DNA of 64,000 nt from Tetmemena sp. SeJ-2015 (taxonomy: Eukaryota > Ciliophora > Spirotrichea > Sporadotrichida > Oxytrichidae): the NCBI GenBank assembly GCA_027382625.1, contig JAJKFJ010021638.1:1-64000 (forward strand), given 5' to 3'. Shown piece by piece: positions 21,638 to 32,700 of this stretch. Below the pieces are notes generated by a model. It did not search any database, was not told the DNA's origin, and saw nothing but the letters and a program-made list of their open reading frames with translations. The stretch's first letter is position 1. Each line of letters opens with the position of its first letter. The translations under genes were made by a program, and so were the position numbers.

Positions 21638-22042
21638 TTATGGAAGTTTTCCTTATTTTTTTATTAGTTTTTATATTGTAAGAATTCCTAAGAAGAGATT
21701 AAGAATTGATGTTTCAGATTACTGGTCTCCCTATTTGAATTTAAATTATGACTATTGGAAACAAATCGAAAGTTGCCTTTATTTAATCTTTTTCAGATCA
21801 TCATACTTTAAAATTCTTATGATATAACTATATCATGTACTTCGAATTAAATAGATTTTAATGATCTCACAACTTAAGCATCCATGAATTTTAAAAATTT
21901 TCATCAAAACTTTTTAAGAATGGCAATTTAAATTTTTTACCTTAATTGAATGATTTAAATTTGGAAACTAAAAAATAAAAAATCAAATAAACGATAGTAG
22001 AATAAAGCCTGAATTTGAAAGTTGAAAGAACCCAGAGAATTG
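21638..22042. other. Intergenic between the kinase and coiled-coil genes
   Basis: AT-rich; nothing recognised. Confidence 0.45.
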
Positions 22043-25000
22043 TCATCTCTTGAGGTAATTATCGAACTTTTTGTACTTGATCTGTTCTGCTCTTGCATAA
22101 AATAACTTAAATTAAATAAATTGAGCTCTTATATTTTTAGAGATATCTGTGAGCTGCTTATTAACATTTTTGACGTGAGTCTTATAGTGCGAACTTGCGT
22201 GATGCAAATCTTCTCTCATCTCCTGTGTTGATGCCATTTCTGATATACAGTCTCCATACACTTAGGCAAGAGCCTTTGCATTCACTATATACAAATTACA
22301 CATTAGATATGAATATCGTACACAAGCTTTTGTTAAGCTTTCTATTGCCGTGCTATTCCTAAGTTGCATATAGATTGTTTGTTTGCAAATCAATTGGAGT
22401 TTAAAGCCTTTCTACTCTTGAGTTAGAAGCATTTTGGGTTTAATAATTAGGGAATGCTTGGCTTTAGTTTCTGGTTCTTCTCTCTGCTTTTCCTTCTTTA
22501 GCATGGCTCCTCAAATCTTAGATTGGATGATTTATCAAACTATAGATATATTCAATTTATACAATTCAAACTGTGAGTATTATAAGCATCTGAGAAGTTG
22601 CCTCCTCCTGTTTTAGGGCGTTAGTAATCCTTTTTCGATCCTGAAAATTAGTAATGTGTTTTGCTTAGTGTTCCTGTCTCCCCAAAAGCTGGCGTTTGAT
22701 CTATCTCTTTCAACTTAATTACTGACTGTCTGTTGTTTCGAGCATAGTTTGGATTTATACCAGCAAGATGAGAAATCTTGATCGTGCTTTTGGGGCTTAC
22801 TTCACTCAGATTATTCTAGGATTAACCATTTATTTAAAGAAAGAATTAAATGAAAAGTCCATTGAGTGTTTCATAAGTAAATGAGGGCATCCTATTATGC
22901 TAAGATGTTGTTGTGCTGCGATGAAATACACTTTACTTTATTTGCTCCACTTGTTTCTTAATTTCCTCGTCATCCTCAGCATCTCTCTTTTTTCTATGAG
23001 CTCCTTCTATAAATGATTTGCCTGTCTTTTCTATCGACTACTTTATTTCATTAGTCTGCTTTTATAATTTCCTAGTCTACTCATAAATGCTTTATCTTTT
23101 ATATATCATTTATTTAATTTTAGTTGCTTTTAGAGTATTGACTCATGGGTCTCTGAAGAGTAGCTGAGAACTTTTTAGATGCATTAGCACTCTCATCTTT
23201 TTCAAAAAATTTGGCTCTGTCCTTCTTGTATAGACCTCCAGCTATCAATTAACTACTTGAACTATTTTTCTTATCTTTATCTTTCGGACTCTTAATTAAT
23301 TTGTAAACAATATTAAAAAGCGATCACTCTTAAGTTTAGCACTGACTTGAGTAGAGTTAAAAACTAGGCTTGCATCGTTTTTGCTGCTTTGATTATTGTT
23401 GCCTGATGGACCACTTTGAGAATTCCTCCCCTTTTCAAAATTGTAGATACGCATGAACTACTCATAATCAAGAGTGATATCGTTTCTCTCTTCCTAAGAC
23501 AGAATTTAGATGTCGTTTAAACTTAACCCTTCTTTTTCCTTTCCTTGAAATCCACTGCTTAGACCAGTTGAATTCGTTATACACATCTTCTCCTTTTAAA
23601 TTTAAATATAGAGTATTATTCCTTGTATGCATTCACAAAATTAGTTAGTAGTTTGTACCGAGCTCTGCCGTCCTCATACTAAGAGTGACTGAATTTTTCT
23701 CTGTTGCTTCTCCCATCCCTGCTTCCTGTTTGAGGCCGCGCTTTGAGATTTGATTGCTGTGTTTTACCCATTGGACTTTGTTAGTTCAGCATCAATATAA
23801 ATACTTAAATATCATCAATCTACCTTTAGAATGGTTATTCTTCGCTTAAGGACTGCTAAAATTGGAGAATCCTTCTCTGCTGGAATTTCTAACTCTAAGC
23901 GAAAGTCGACTCGCCATTTAAGATTAAATAGATGAAAGATTTTCTTTCCGTGAGGAGTGTCTGCGAGTAACTAAGCTTATGAAGATTCTTGATCAGTGTT
24001 TTGAATTTAGCGACCTGCATTAGACTACATCTCCTCCATCTTCTGTTTTATCTTGTACATGCTGATGCTTTTCTTGATTCCTCCTTTGCTTTGACTAGCA
24101 ACTAATAATTCTGACATCTCCCTTTGGAGTGTTTCAATGTTTGACTTTGTATCTCTTCTCTGCATAGTTTTAATCAGGTCGTTCATTTCCGTCTTAATCT
24201 ACTTGCTCCTTAGGTACTCTTCTCGCTCTCTTTGGGGCATTCTTTGCAACCACTCTGGCATCAAAGCTGATCTTGAAACACTTCGAAGCCTATATATATA
24301 TACTATATCTGACTATACAATAATCACATAATTCTATCAACTTTAAACTCCTAAGAATCTGAGTCTCTGCCATAAAACACGACAGATGGCAAGTCCTGAT
24401 TTTCAACATAGTTTTTACCATAAGTAGCGAAATACTTTTCGTTGAAAATCTAATAGTTGAACATTTTGCAGGGTCTAGCCTCTAAGCACATCTCTAAGCC
24501 TTTAATTTACTGCTCTGTGAGTTGTTGAGTATTCTCCAAAGTCTAAGGAATTTAACTTTGAATTTGCTGGGCTTGAAGTAACGCCTCCTCGGGTTTCAAA
24601 TCTTGATTTATGAAACTCTTTTAAGCTATAGACTTCAAATCTTGTTGCTATGCTATTGATAATGTGGGTCTTAATATCTTGGATCTAGTTTTCTGTTGTG
24701 AGGTTGTGAGTTATCTACTCTGTAAAGGTATCGATGAGCTTGATGTGTTCATGAGTTTGAAGTTATCTAAGTCAGAAGGAATAGCAATCAAAATTTAAAT
24801 ATAGCTTGGCCTTGGGAAAGATAAGTAAGTTGTAAAAGAGTCTATTGAGTGCCGCTGAGTGACTAATTTCTAGCTCCATTTCCAGAGGTCTTAATCATTT
24901 CAAATATGGGCAGATTTCCTCCTTAGCTCAGTGCAGCTTGCTCCCCGCTCTAGAATCTTTTCTTATGAAAATCATACTTTATTAAATTTCCTATAAGCCT

Positions 25001-25373
25001 AGCTATTTAATTAGCTACTTGACTATCTTTTAAACTCATTGTTTAAGTACTTCTGCTGCTCTTTCAGAGATTATCTAAGCTCTCTTTTCTATTACTTGAG
25101 TTCAGAGTTTTCTTGCTTGATTCTTGCGTCTCTTTCATCACTGTATTCACTTAACCTACTCTGTTCTGTCTCCTCCTAAACTTCATAGATACAAATACAT
25201 ATTTGAATTAATTCACTGTCGAGAATAGAAGCCTGCTTTATATCTATTTGAGAAGTGTCATTTTGAGGTCTAGATTCTCTTATATCTATATTTAGATTTT
25301 TATATAATGATATAATACATATTTGATCTTAACTGTATGGTCTAATCAAACTGGAGGACTGATCTTAGCTCAT
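22043..25373 (-). CDS. Coiled-coil protein of unknown function
   Basis: Eleven candidate IESs removed, one frame from MSQDQSSSLIRPYS to a TGA after NYLKR. The first half has charged helical stretches (KQQKRELRQSLKEQQKYLNN, QAQQIQSQIPQTLEN) around a more globular segment (CKMFNYQIFNEKYFATYGKN, VVFYGRDSDSQEF). The middle is Ser/Asn-rich. The C-terminal 120 residues contain two Cys and helical segments (STAIESLTKACVRYSYLM...HASSHYKTHVKNVNKQL). No catalytic motif. A join by pointer GTA at 23.8 kb makes it one protein; without it there would be two genes 22 bp apart. Structural, possibly cytoskeletal role is only a guess. Confidence 0.65.
22512..22609. other. 98-bp IES, pointer AGGAG
   Basis: Excision gives RPKTGAMLKK. 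Confidence 0.7.
23085..23109. other. 25-bp IES, pointer ATGA
   Basis: Excision gives NQINEQTRKL. Confidence 0.72.
23296..23333. other. IES, pointer TTAAGAGT
   Basis: 8-bp repeat; excision gives SAKLKSPKDK. Confidence 0.82.
23596..23624. other. IES, pointer AAGGA
   Basis: Excision gives NAYKEKMCIT. Confidence 0.75.
23805..23823. other. 19-bp IES, pointer GTA (decides one gene versus two)
   Basis: Excision gives TILKVFILML and removes two TGAs. If it is not an IES, the upstream frame stops here and a second gene starts 22 bp on. Confidence 0.5.
24262..24329. other. 68-bp IES, pointer ATG
   Basis: Excision gives DRIMPEWLQR. Confidence 0.72.
24591..24618. other. 28-bp IES, pointer GAG
   Basis: Excision gives VYSLKEEALL. 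A longer 11-bp repeat (CAAGATTTGAA) overlaps the site but would join out of frame. Confidence 0.65.
24743..24808. other. 66-bp IES, pointer CAAGCT
   Basis: Excision removes a TGA and gives FPKAKLIDTF. Confidence 0.78.
24877..24929. other. 53-bp IES, pointer GAGCTA
   Basis: Excision gives SCTELEISHS. Confidence 0.75.
24973..24987. other. 15-bp IES, pointer ATTT
   Basis: Smallest candidate: an 11-bp spacer. Its length is a multiple of three; its removal eliminates an in-frame TGA (YRKFSQEKIL). Confidence 0.6.
25206..25325. other. Candidate 120-bp IES with 12-bp pointer, or retained coding sequence
   Basis: CAAATATGTATT flanks a 120-bp unit (multiple of three) with no in-frame TGA. Both versions are open. 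The A+T-rich left part favours elimination. Confidence 0.45.
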
Positions 25374-25906
25374 CACTTAAGTTCTATAATACTCCGTTGC
25401 GTCTATATAAGAAGAATTCTTATTGTTTAATATAAAATACATTTAGCAAAATGTATATAGATTGTTCCTTGTTATTTTCGATTTGAAAAACGACCAACTC
25501 CAAATTATCGCCTTTCTTATCCACTTATATTTGTGTAAGGATTTTAGTTATTCATATGGTTCATATAAAATTGGTATGATAATTGGAATTAATTTAAGAT
25601 GAAGTTGCTGCTGGGCTTATTCACAAAACTTTAGCTTAATTAAAGGATTTTCTCATTATAATAGCAATTTATAATAAATTGGATTCTCATAATATTAAAA
25701 AGGATTTATATATGACAAAAAGCTTTTAGATGGCTGTAAATTTTATGTTTATATGCGTCCTAAATTTAGATTTAAAAGCTGTTTCCAAAATTTCAGAGTT
25801 ATTTGATTTAAATAGATTATGATTTAAAAGTGCTTTGTGAGTAAGCAAATAGATTAACTAATAAGATAATAGATAAGAAAAACATTTTGTTCATTGAATT
25901 CTTAAT
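25374..25906. other. Intergenic, AT-rich
   Basis: No coding frame or RNA gene seen. Confidence 0.45.
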
Positions 25907-28675
25907 TCAAAACGTGGTTAAATTTCTATGAATATTTTCTTGTCTGGAATCTATGTTTTGAGCTCTCTTGACTCTAAGCAGTGGACTTTGATCTTCATAA
26001 ATTATAAATTGATCTATATTTTTGGCGTTACTATTTGAGTGATAGATGTTCATGGGCTATCTTCCCACTAGCTGTCCTAATCGCTGTTTCTTTATTTCTT
26101 TCTCCCTGGCTTCTTAAACCTTATCCTACTTAAAACAGCAACAATAATAACTATATTATATCAATTATTAGATTGATTCTTTAACAATAGACAAATATAA
26201 AATGTAAAAAAATAGAAAAAATATTACAAGCTAAAAACTCAGAGCACCCAAAGTAAGTTTAAATTATGAATAGAAATGGAATCATAGAATAAATCTAATA
26301 AGTAAATCTTTAAGTGCTTTATCAAATTTATTTATAATAGCTCTTGAATTTGATTTAAGGAAAATTGGTAGCATTTATTTAGAGTTATATATTCTCTAGT
26401 ATATTTAATTAAATATTTAAATTTCCTCAGTAGTTGGAATCGATCTAAACTATTTCGTAAATTATTGTACATCTTAATTTAAATTAAAAACTAACCCGCT
26501 TTGATATTGTAGATTGGCTGTTTATTTGGAGTGCTTCTTCATTTTATTGTAGTTCCTTAATTCTTTAATTTCTTGTCTCAATATTTATCCTGACAATTCT
26601 ACACTTAAAATTTATAAAGATAATATTTAATAGGAGTTAAATCTTATTTTTTAATACGATTTAAAGATAATATACATTAAATTCCCACAGGATAGAGTAT
26701 TTAAAAATTAATAAAATCAGTTGTTTATAAACGTTTAGTGTTTGTTATTTTTCTCTGATCAGTTTTTATTGAGATAGAAATTCTTCCTGTGAGGTTGGTT
26801 ATTATTGGTTTAGCGTTGAGGAGTTTCTTGGATTTGAGTAGGACCATCTTCATCCTCAAACTCCAAATCTTGGACATCTTCATCCTCTTGCTTGTTGTAT
26901 TTTGCGTAATTCACTTTAGAAGACTTCTTGCTCTTTTTCTTGACCTCATATCCTTCACTTGCTCTCATATTTAATAATTTAAATATGGATATTGTAGATG
27001 GAATTGAATTGGTTTTCAGCTTGAAGGTGAGATTCCCTCAACTGACCAAACTTCCAAGCAAACAAAATCAGCACGCTCATTTCCAAGCAAGCCATACCGA
27101 TATACGAAAACTGGTAGGCAGTTCTTAAAGCTTCTAAAGTTTCTTTTTCCTACTGGCTAAGTATTTAACCTGATGATATATTTAAATTATTTTCCTATAA
27201 AATTAGATGAGGCCTATACATGCTCATTCTTGTGAGTTGAAACAAAGTCTGAATGTGCTTTCTAGACAATAATAACTTATGGCAATCTATTACTTCTCAT
27301 TTAATAAGACAGTGATGAAATTAAGACCTATCTGAATGAACATAAGAATAGAGGCTAAAAACACTCCTAGCAAGTTTAGAGTATACAAATCAGTCATTTC
27401 CTTCTGCTTTAATTAAAACTTGTTTTAAAATTATAATGCTAAGAACGATGCAGCTTTGTTAAGTTTTCATCTTTGTTGTAGACTTCTATTTCTTGCACTT
27501 AGTGTCTTACAGAAATAGAAAGCCTTTTAGTTCTCACTCCCAGAACCAGAATAGTCAAATTGCAAATTACTCCAAATACCACACTCACTACAAACAGTGG
27601 AGTTTGTTTCAAAATTATAATAAACTATTTAATGAAGTTGAAACTTCCATGTTCACTATACGGCCTTCATCATCCTCCTTTTCTCCAAGGAGCTGAACTT
27701 GGTTATTTATTGTAATCAGCAGGTAGAGCTGATAGAAAAGGTACAACACCGGAGAAATTATTAGGACATAACTTAAGCAAATCACCCAAGATGAATAGGA
27801 GATGGCATCGTCTATTTTCAATGCCAGTTGCTGATCCATAAAATCATCCGACATGTAAAGAGAATAATATGTATGAGATATTTAAGAGGGAACTTATCTT
27901 CATTCTCATTTTATCTTCGGTGATAATGAGGACTCGTATCATCAGACTAGTACATAGCAGCAGAGTTGTTGGTGTTAACTTTCAATTACTGTCTTTCACT
28001 CTTGGAGTAGGAAGTTTTGTAAGTGGATCTATTGTTGCTCACACTAGTGTGGATTGGATTAGTTATGATATTATTGGGAAAGGAAATGTCTGTGATGTTA
28101 GATATAGTTAACTTAGAGTCTCTTACGTTTGACTGTCTCTGCTAAGTTTATCATAAGCAATTAAATAGTATGATGTTCTTCTTTGTCTATGCTGTTTTTC
28201 ATCAAATTAAACGTCTTGGATAGATAAAGTAATAAGATTTAAAAAATAGAGACAATCATTCCTGCCTAGCCTTTATTTTTAACTGTCGTGGACTATTATG
28301 CTTCCTTTTATTGATTCTCGTTAACTCTATTTCTTGCTTGCTGTTATGATCTCTTGCTTATAGGATTTGAATGAGTTAGGTTTGTTGGATCTTTGTGTTG
28401 AATTTAAGAGAATGGCTTTGCTCTATTGCTATTTGCTTTTGAATTATAAACTATAGGATGTCTACTCTCTTTGAGTTTCTTCTGAGAAGTTATTGCGATA
28501 GAGGGAGTTGATGAGAAACTGTAAAGCATTGACTCATCCATGTTCTAACCAAATTAAAATCATTTTGTTAAATACTTATTCAAAATTGATGATCTGAATT
28601 AGCGTTGATGTTCCTTGTGGAGTCTTCTCCTTCCTCTAAGTAGCTTTCTCTCAAGTGAGTGTTGCTGGCATCCAT
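25907..28675 (-). CDS. Multi-pass membrane protein with long cytoplasmic tails
   Basis: What first look like three separate genes join through pointers into one frame from MDASNTHLRESY to a TGA after HRNLTTF. The N-terminal region is Ser/Asn/Gln-rich. At least four hydrophobic helices follow: SWVICLSYVLIISPVLYLF, LFVVSVVFGVICNLTILVL, TLNLLGVFLASILMFI and SYIGMACLEMSVLILFAW. The C-terminal tail has a basic KKKSKKSSK cluster, an acidic EDEDVQDLEFEDED stretch and helical Gln/Glu segments. No known family was recognised; the number of helices does not settle whether it is a channel, receptor or tetraspan-like protein. Confidence 0.7.
26121..26496. other. 376-bp IES, pointer GGTT
   Basis: Excision gives ISKRVQEARE in frame. 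Largest simple IES in this gene. Confidence 0.75.
26594..26772. other. 179-bp IES, pointer TCA
   Basis: Excision gives NFYLRINIET. Confidence 0.65.
26951..26969. other. 19-bp IES, pointer TATGAG
   Basis: Excision removes a TGA that would otherwise end the membrane protein and gives IIKYEVKKKS. Confidence 0.78.
27145..27263. other. 119-bp IES, pointer AGAAA
   Basis: Excision gives YYCLETLEAL. Confidence 0.75.
27392..27471. other. 80-bp IES, pointer GAT
   Basis: Excision gives VYNKDLYTLN. Confidence 0.65.
27605..27639. other. IES, pointer AACT
   Basis: Excision gives MEVSTPLFVV, leading into a membrane helix. Confidence 0.75.
27849..27898. other. 50-bp IES, pointer GAT
   Basis: Excision gives NENEDDFMDQ, joining the N-terminal region to the first helix. 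Confidence 0.65.
28203..28259. other. Candidate 57-bp in-frame IES, pointer ATG
   Basis: Multiple of three with no TGA. Removal gives GQAGMKNSID; retention would add a hydrophobic AT-rich stretch. Confidence 0.45.
28539..28594. other. 56-bp IES, pointer GAT
   Basis: Excision gives NANSDESMLY. Confidence 0.68.
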
Positions 28676-29754
28676 GTCATTCATATATGACTTTTGTTTT
28701 ACCACTGAGGGAGGCTCCAAGGTCATTCATTGCGTACATCGAGTGATCATGGAACGTGGTAAAATTAAAGCTGCTATCGTCCAACTAATTTGGAGTTTTT
28801 TATTTAAGTCAAAATTATATATTTATTTAATATATAATTGGAAAAAATTTTGCAACTGTCATTTAACAAAGCGTTTTGTTTAAAAACTTAGAAAATACGG
28901 CACTCCGTGTTAATTCCAATTTTTAAAAAAATTAAAAAAAGATAATAAAATGAGTTTCAAAAGGGATTTAGCTTTTTGGGTTAGGTTTACCCCTCTTTTT
29001 ATCCAAAAATTTTGCATTTGGGCTTTTTTCGGGGTTTTTTTTTGTACCAAAACTTTTTTGGTTGTTTTTTTTAGAAGGGCAAAAAAAAACCTTTTTTTCC
29101 CCCGAATGTATCCTAATATTTTGGAAAAATTTCATTAATTTGATCATAAATCACCATTTTCGTAAAATGTCACTTTTTTCTTAAAAAAGTATTAGTTTTT
29201 AGATTTTTTAAAAAAATTTTAGATTAAATTAAATTTAAAGGGGAAAAGGGTTTGGGGAGGGCTTTTAGTTTTAAAATTTTTAAAAAACCCCTTTTTTTGT
29301 TTCGAAAACTCATTAATAGGAGGGGTTGTTCAATTTCATTTAAAAATTTGAAAATTTTTCCCTAACCAATTTTAAAACCCCTTTTAAAAAACCAAATTTT
29401 TTAAAAGTTTTAAAAACAATTCTTTTCCCCTTTTATTCCACTGGGGTTAAAACTTTTGCCTTTTAACCCTTTTTTTTAAATTTGGAAACCTTTAAGTATT
29501 TTTAGGGGGAGGGGTTAAAGGGACCCTTTTAAAATTTTTTAAATTTTTTAAATTAGTTAAAATTGGGCCCCGTTTTGGCCCCGGGGGGTTTTTCCCCAAA
29601 TTTTTTTTAAAAAAACTTTAAAAAAAAAAATTAGGAAATTTTGGTTTTAATTTAAAAATTCTCTTGGTTGGTTAAAAAGGAGGGTTTAAATGGTTGGTTT
29701 TTGGGTTACGTTAAATTTTTGGGTTTTGGTTAAGCTTTCTTTAATTAAGATGAG
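28676..29754. other. Intergenic with an anomalous homopolymer-run tract (about 28.9-29.7 kb)
   Basis: From about 28,900 the sequence becomes runs of 3-9 identical bases of all four kinds, unlike any other part of the window. No coding frame. Most likely low-quality consensus; it should not be interpreted biologically without raw reads. Confidence 0.55.
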
Positions 29755-32700
29755 ATGATGCGATAGTTGTTGTCATAAATAGATGTAAAGATTCGAGAAA
29801 GAGAGGCCGCTAAGAACCCACCAATCTTAATTTATGGTAAATATCATATCACTATTGTTGAGATTTTGTGTGAATGGTTCCCTATAAAAAGATCCTATTA
29901 ACATTTGCAGATAGGACTGATCGCACTTTCTTGACGATTGGATTTTGTTCTGCTATCCTTTGTGGTCTGGGGCTGCCCTCTTTTGTGTTTCTTTTTGGTG
30001 ACATTGCAGATTCATTTGCAGCTTTTATGCCTGTGACCGAGATCTTAGATCGTATTCAGAGAGTTGCAATGATTCTCACTCTAATTGGACTTGGAGTTTG
30101 GGTCTTCAGCTACTTATTTTTCTCCTTTCTCATCATCGCATCTGAGAGAATAGGTTAAAAGACAATTGAATACACAAATATGTAATGGAAAAAGCGATTA
30201 AGACAAGATGCGCCTACTTAAAGGCTATCTTAAATTAGGAAATCGCTTGGTTTGACGAGATCAACACTTCGGAACTTTCCTCAAGGCTGGGAAAGGAATG
30301 TTAAGCAATACAGAGAGCAATTGGAGAGAAAATAGGAACAATTGTCATGGCCTTTGCAATGTCATGCTCTGGTCTTTTCTTTGCTTTCTTCAAGGGTTGG
30401 TACTTCAGCTGTTTCCTTATGTGCTACTTCCCTTTTATGTTCCTCATGAGTGCGTCAATTCAAATTGCCTTCTCCAAGGGATTTTCCGAGAATATGAAAG
30501 CTTACGGGCAAAGTGCCGGCTATGCAGAGCAGGCCCTCAATGCAATCAAAGTTGTATTCGCTTTCGGACAAGAGTAAATTGAAATGACCAACTATGAAAA
30601 GTACCTTGCAAAGGCGAGACGTGTTGGTATAAAGACACACTTCATGGGAGGTCTAGCTGTCGGAGGCTTCTTCCTTGCTCTCTATGGATTCTACTCTTAC
30701 TCATTCTTTATTGGCATTCAATTATTAGCACATTAAAACTCTTAGGTATATAATAGGGCAGTTTCATGGTCACTTAGGAAATAAAGAATGACAACAGTAT
30801 TGAAAAATATACTTTCTAAGTTATATAGACAACAGTGGTAAAATTTACTCTTCAGGAGATATTATGGCCTGCTTCTTAGGACTAGTGTACGGAGTGTTCT
30901 CTCTGGGTCTGGCTGCTCCTAACTTCAAAGCTCTCACTGAAGGTAGAGTTGCAGGAAAGATGGCATTCGATGTTATAGAAAGAAAGCCCAAAATTCAAAT
31001 CGATGACCCTCTAGGCAAGAAGGTAGATTAGCTGAAGGGAAAAATTGAATTCAAAAATGTTTCATTCACTTATCCATCTCGCCCAGATCAAAAGATCCTA
31101 GATGATTTCTCTGCAGTATTTGAAGAAGGTCAAACTACCGCTCTAGTGGGCGCCTCAGGATCTGGTAAGAGTACAATCGTACAGCTAATAGAAAGATTCT
31201 ATGATCCTGACCTAGGAAGTGTGATTGTAGATGGTGAGAACCTAAAGCAGTTGAACCTAAGAAGCTACAGAGAGAAAATCGGTTATGTAGGACAAGAGCC
31301 TGTGCTATTTAATATGACTATTAAGGAGAACATCTTATACGGAAATCCTCATGCAACTGACGAGGAAGTTATTGCAGCACTCAAATCTATTCCAAGCTTA
31401 ATGCAATAATTTTACTTATTAATCTGCAAACGCTTGGGACTTCATTCAAGACAAAATGGTGCAGTACGGTATCCACACAAATGTAGGAAACGCTGGTGGA
31501 CAGCTATCTGGAGGTCAGAAGTAAAGACTTGCTATTGCCAGAGCATTTATTAAGAAGCCTAAGATCCTGTTGCTCGATGAGGCCACTTCAGCACTTGATA
31601 AAAAGAATGAGAAGGAGGTGTAAGCAGCTATAGATAAGATTAGATCAGAACTAGGTGGCTAAGTCACTACTATTGTGGTTGCCCATAGACTCTCTACGAT
31701 TAGGAATGCTGACAAAATCATCGTAATGCAGAAGGGAAAGATAAAGGAAGTGGGAAACCATGAAAAGCTGCTTTAAGATCATCCAGATGGAGTTTATGCA
31801 AAGTTTGTGAGGGAGCAAGAACAAGCTGAAGTACAGCATCACGATAAGACGCTACCTGATATCTTTGAAGAAGATGATGAGATTTCTCCTGACACTATGG
31901 ATATGGAGAATTTAGAGAAAAATAAGGTCAGCATAAATGAAGACCCTTAAGACAACAATAAACTTCCCTCTATTCATAAGAAAAACACTTTGAAGAACAG
32001 AAGATAGAGTACAATCAACAAGCTATCTTAGATATTTTATAAGCAAGTTTATTTTTAAGCAAGAAGCTGAAATGAAGACAAAGAGAGATGAAGAAGACAA
32101 GGCGCAAGAAGATCTAGACTAGATCAGAACTAATGCTCTTAACAAAAAATCCTACTTCGTTCGTTTGCTTGAATACAATAGACCTCGCATCAATATCATG
32201 ATAGGAATCCTTGTTTCAATTACTCAAGGAGGACTGATGCCTTGCTTTGGAGGAGTGATGGCTAAGATGCTATTCGTTCTTATGGAAGTACAAGATTTAT
32301 AGAAGATGAGAGATGAAGCAAACTACTGGTGCATATTTAAAATTAAGATTATCAAACTTTTAATTCTTTGATAGCATGGTTATGCTTATCTTAGCTTGTT
32401 GCGCTTTCGTAACTGGTTTCTTGTAAAAGCTTTCATTTGGAATAATTGGAGAAAATGTGACTGCCAATATCAGAAGGAAGCTCTACAGAAATATGCTAAT
32501 GAAGAATTAAGGCTGGTACGACAACAGAGAAAATAAGTTTAACTCAATTCCTTTTTAAATGCTCCCGGTGTTTTGACTTCTACACTAGCTTCAGACGCTT
32601 AGGTGATTAATGGAGTAAGTACAGAAGGTCTGGGCTCAATATTATGCACTTCAAGTATTTTTCCAATTATAATTTTCAATCCTTGAGGCAGTTTGTGCCA

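Noticed and set aside
26951..27854. Two separate overlapping genes at the membrane protein locus
   Set aside because: Excision of a 19-bp TATGAG-bounded segment joins both frames without loss, and an upstream GAT join adds the N-terminal part.
28900..29740. Telomeric G4T4 tract
   Set aside because: Only isolated GGGGTTTT-like matches within homopolymer noise; no regular (G4T4)n or (C4A4)n repeat occurs.
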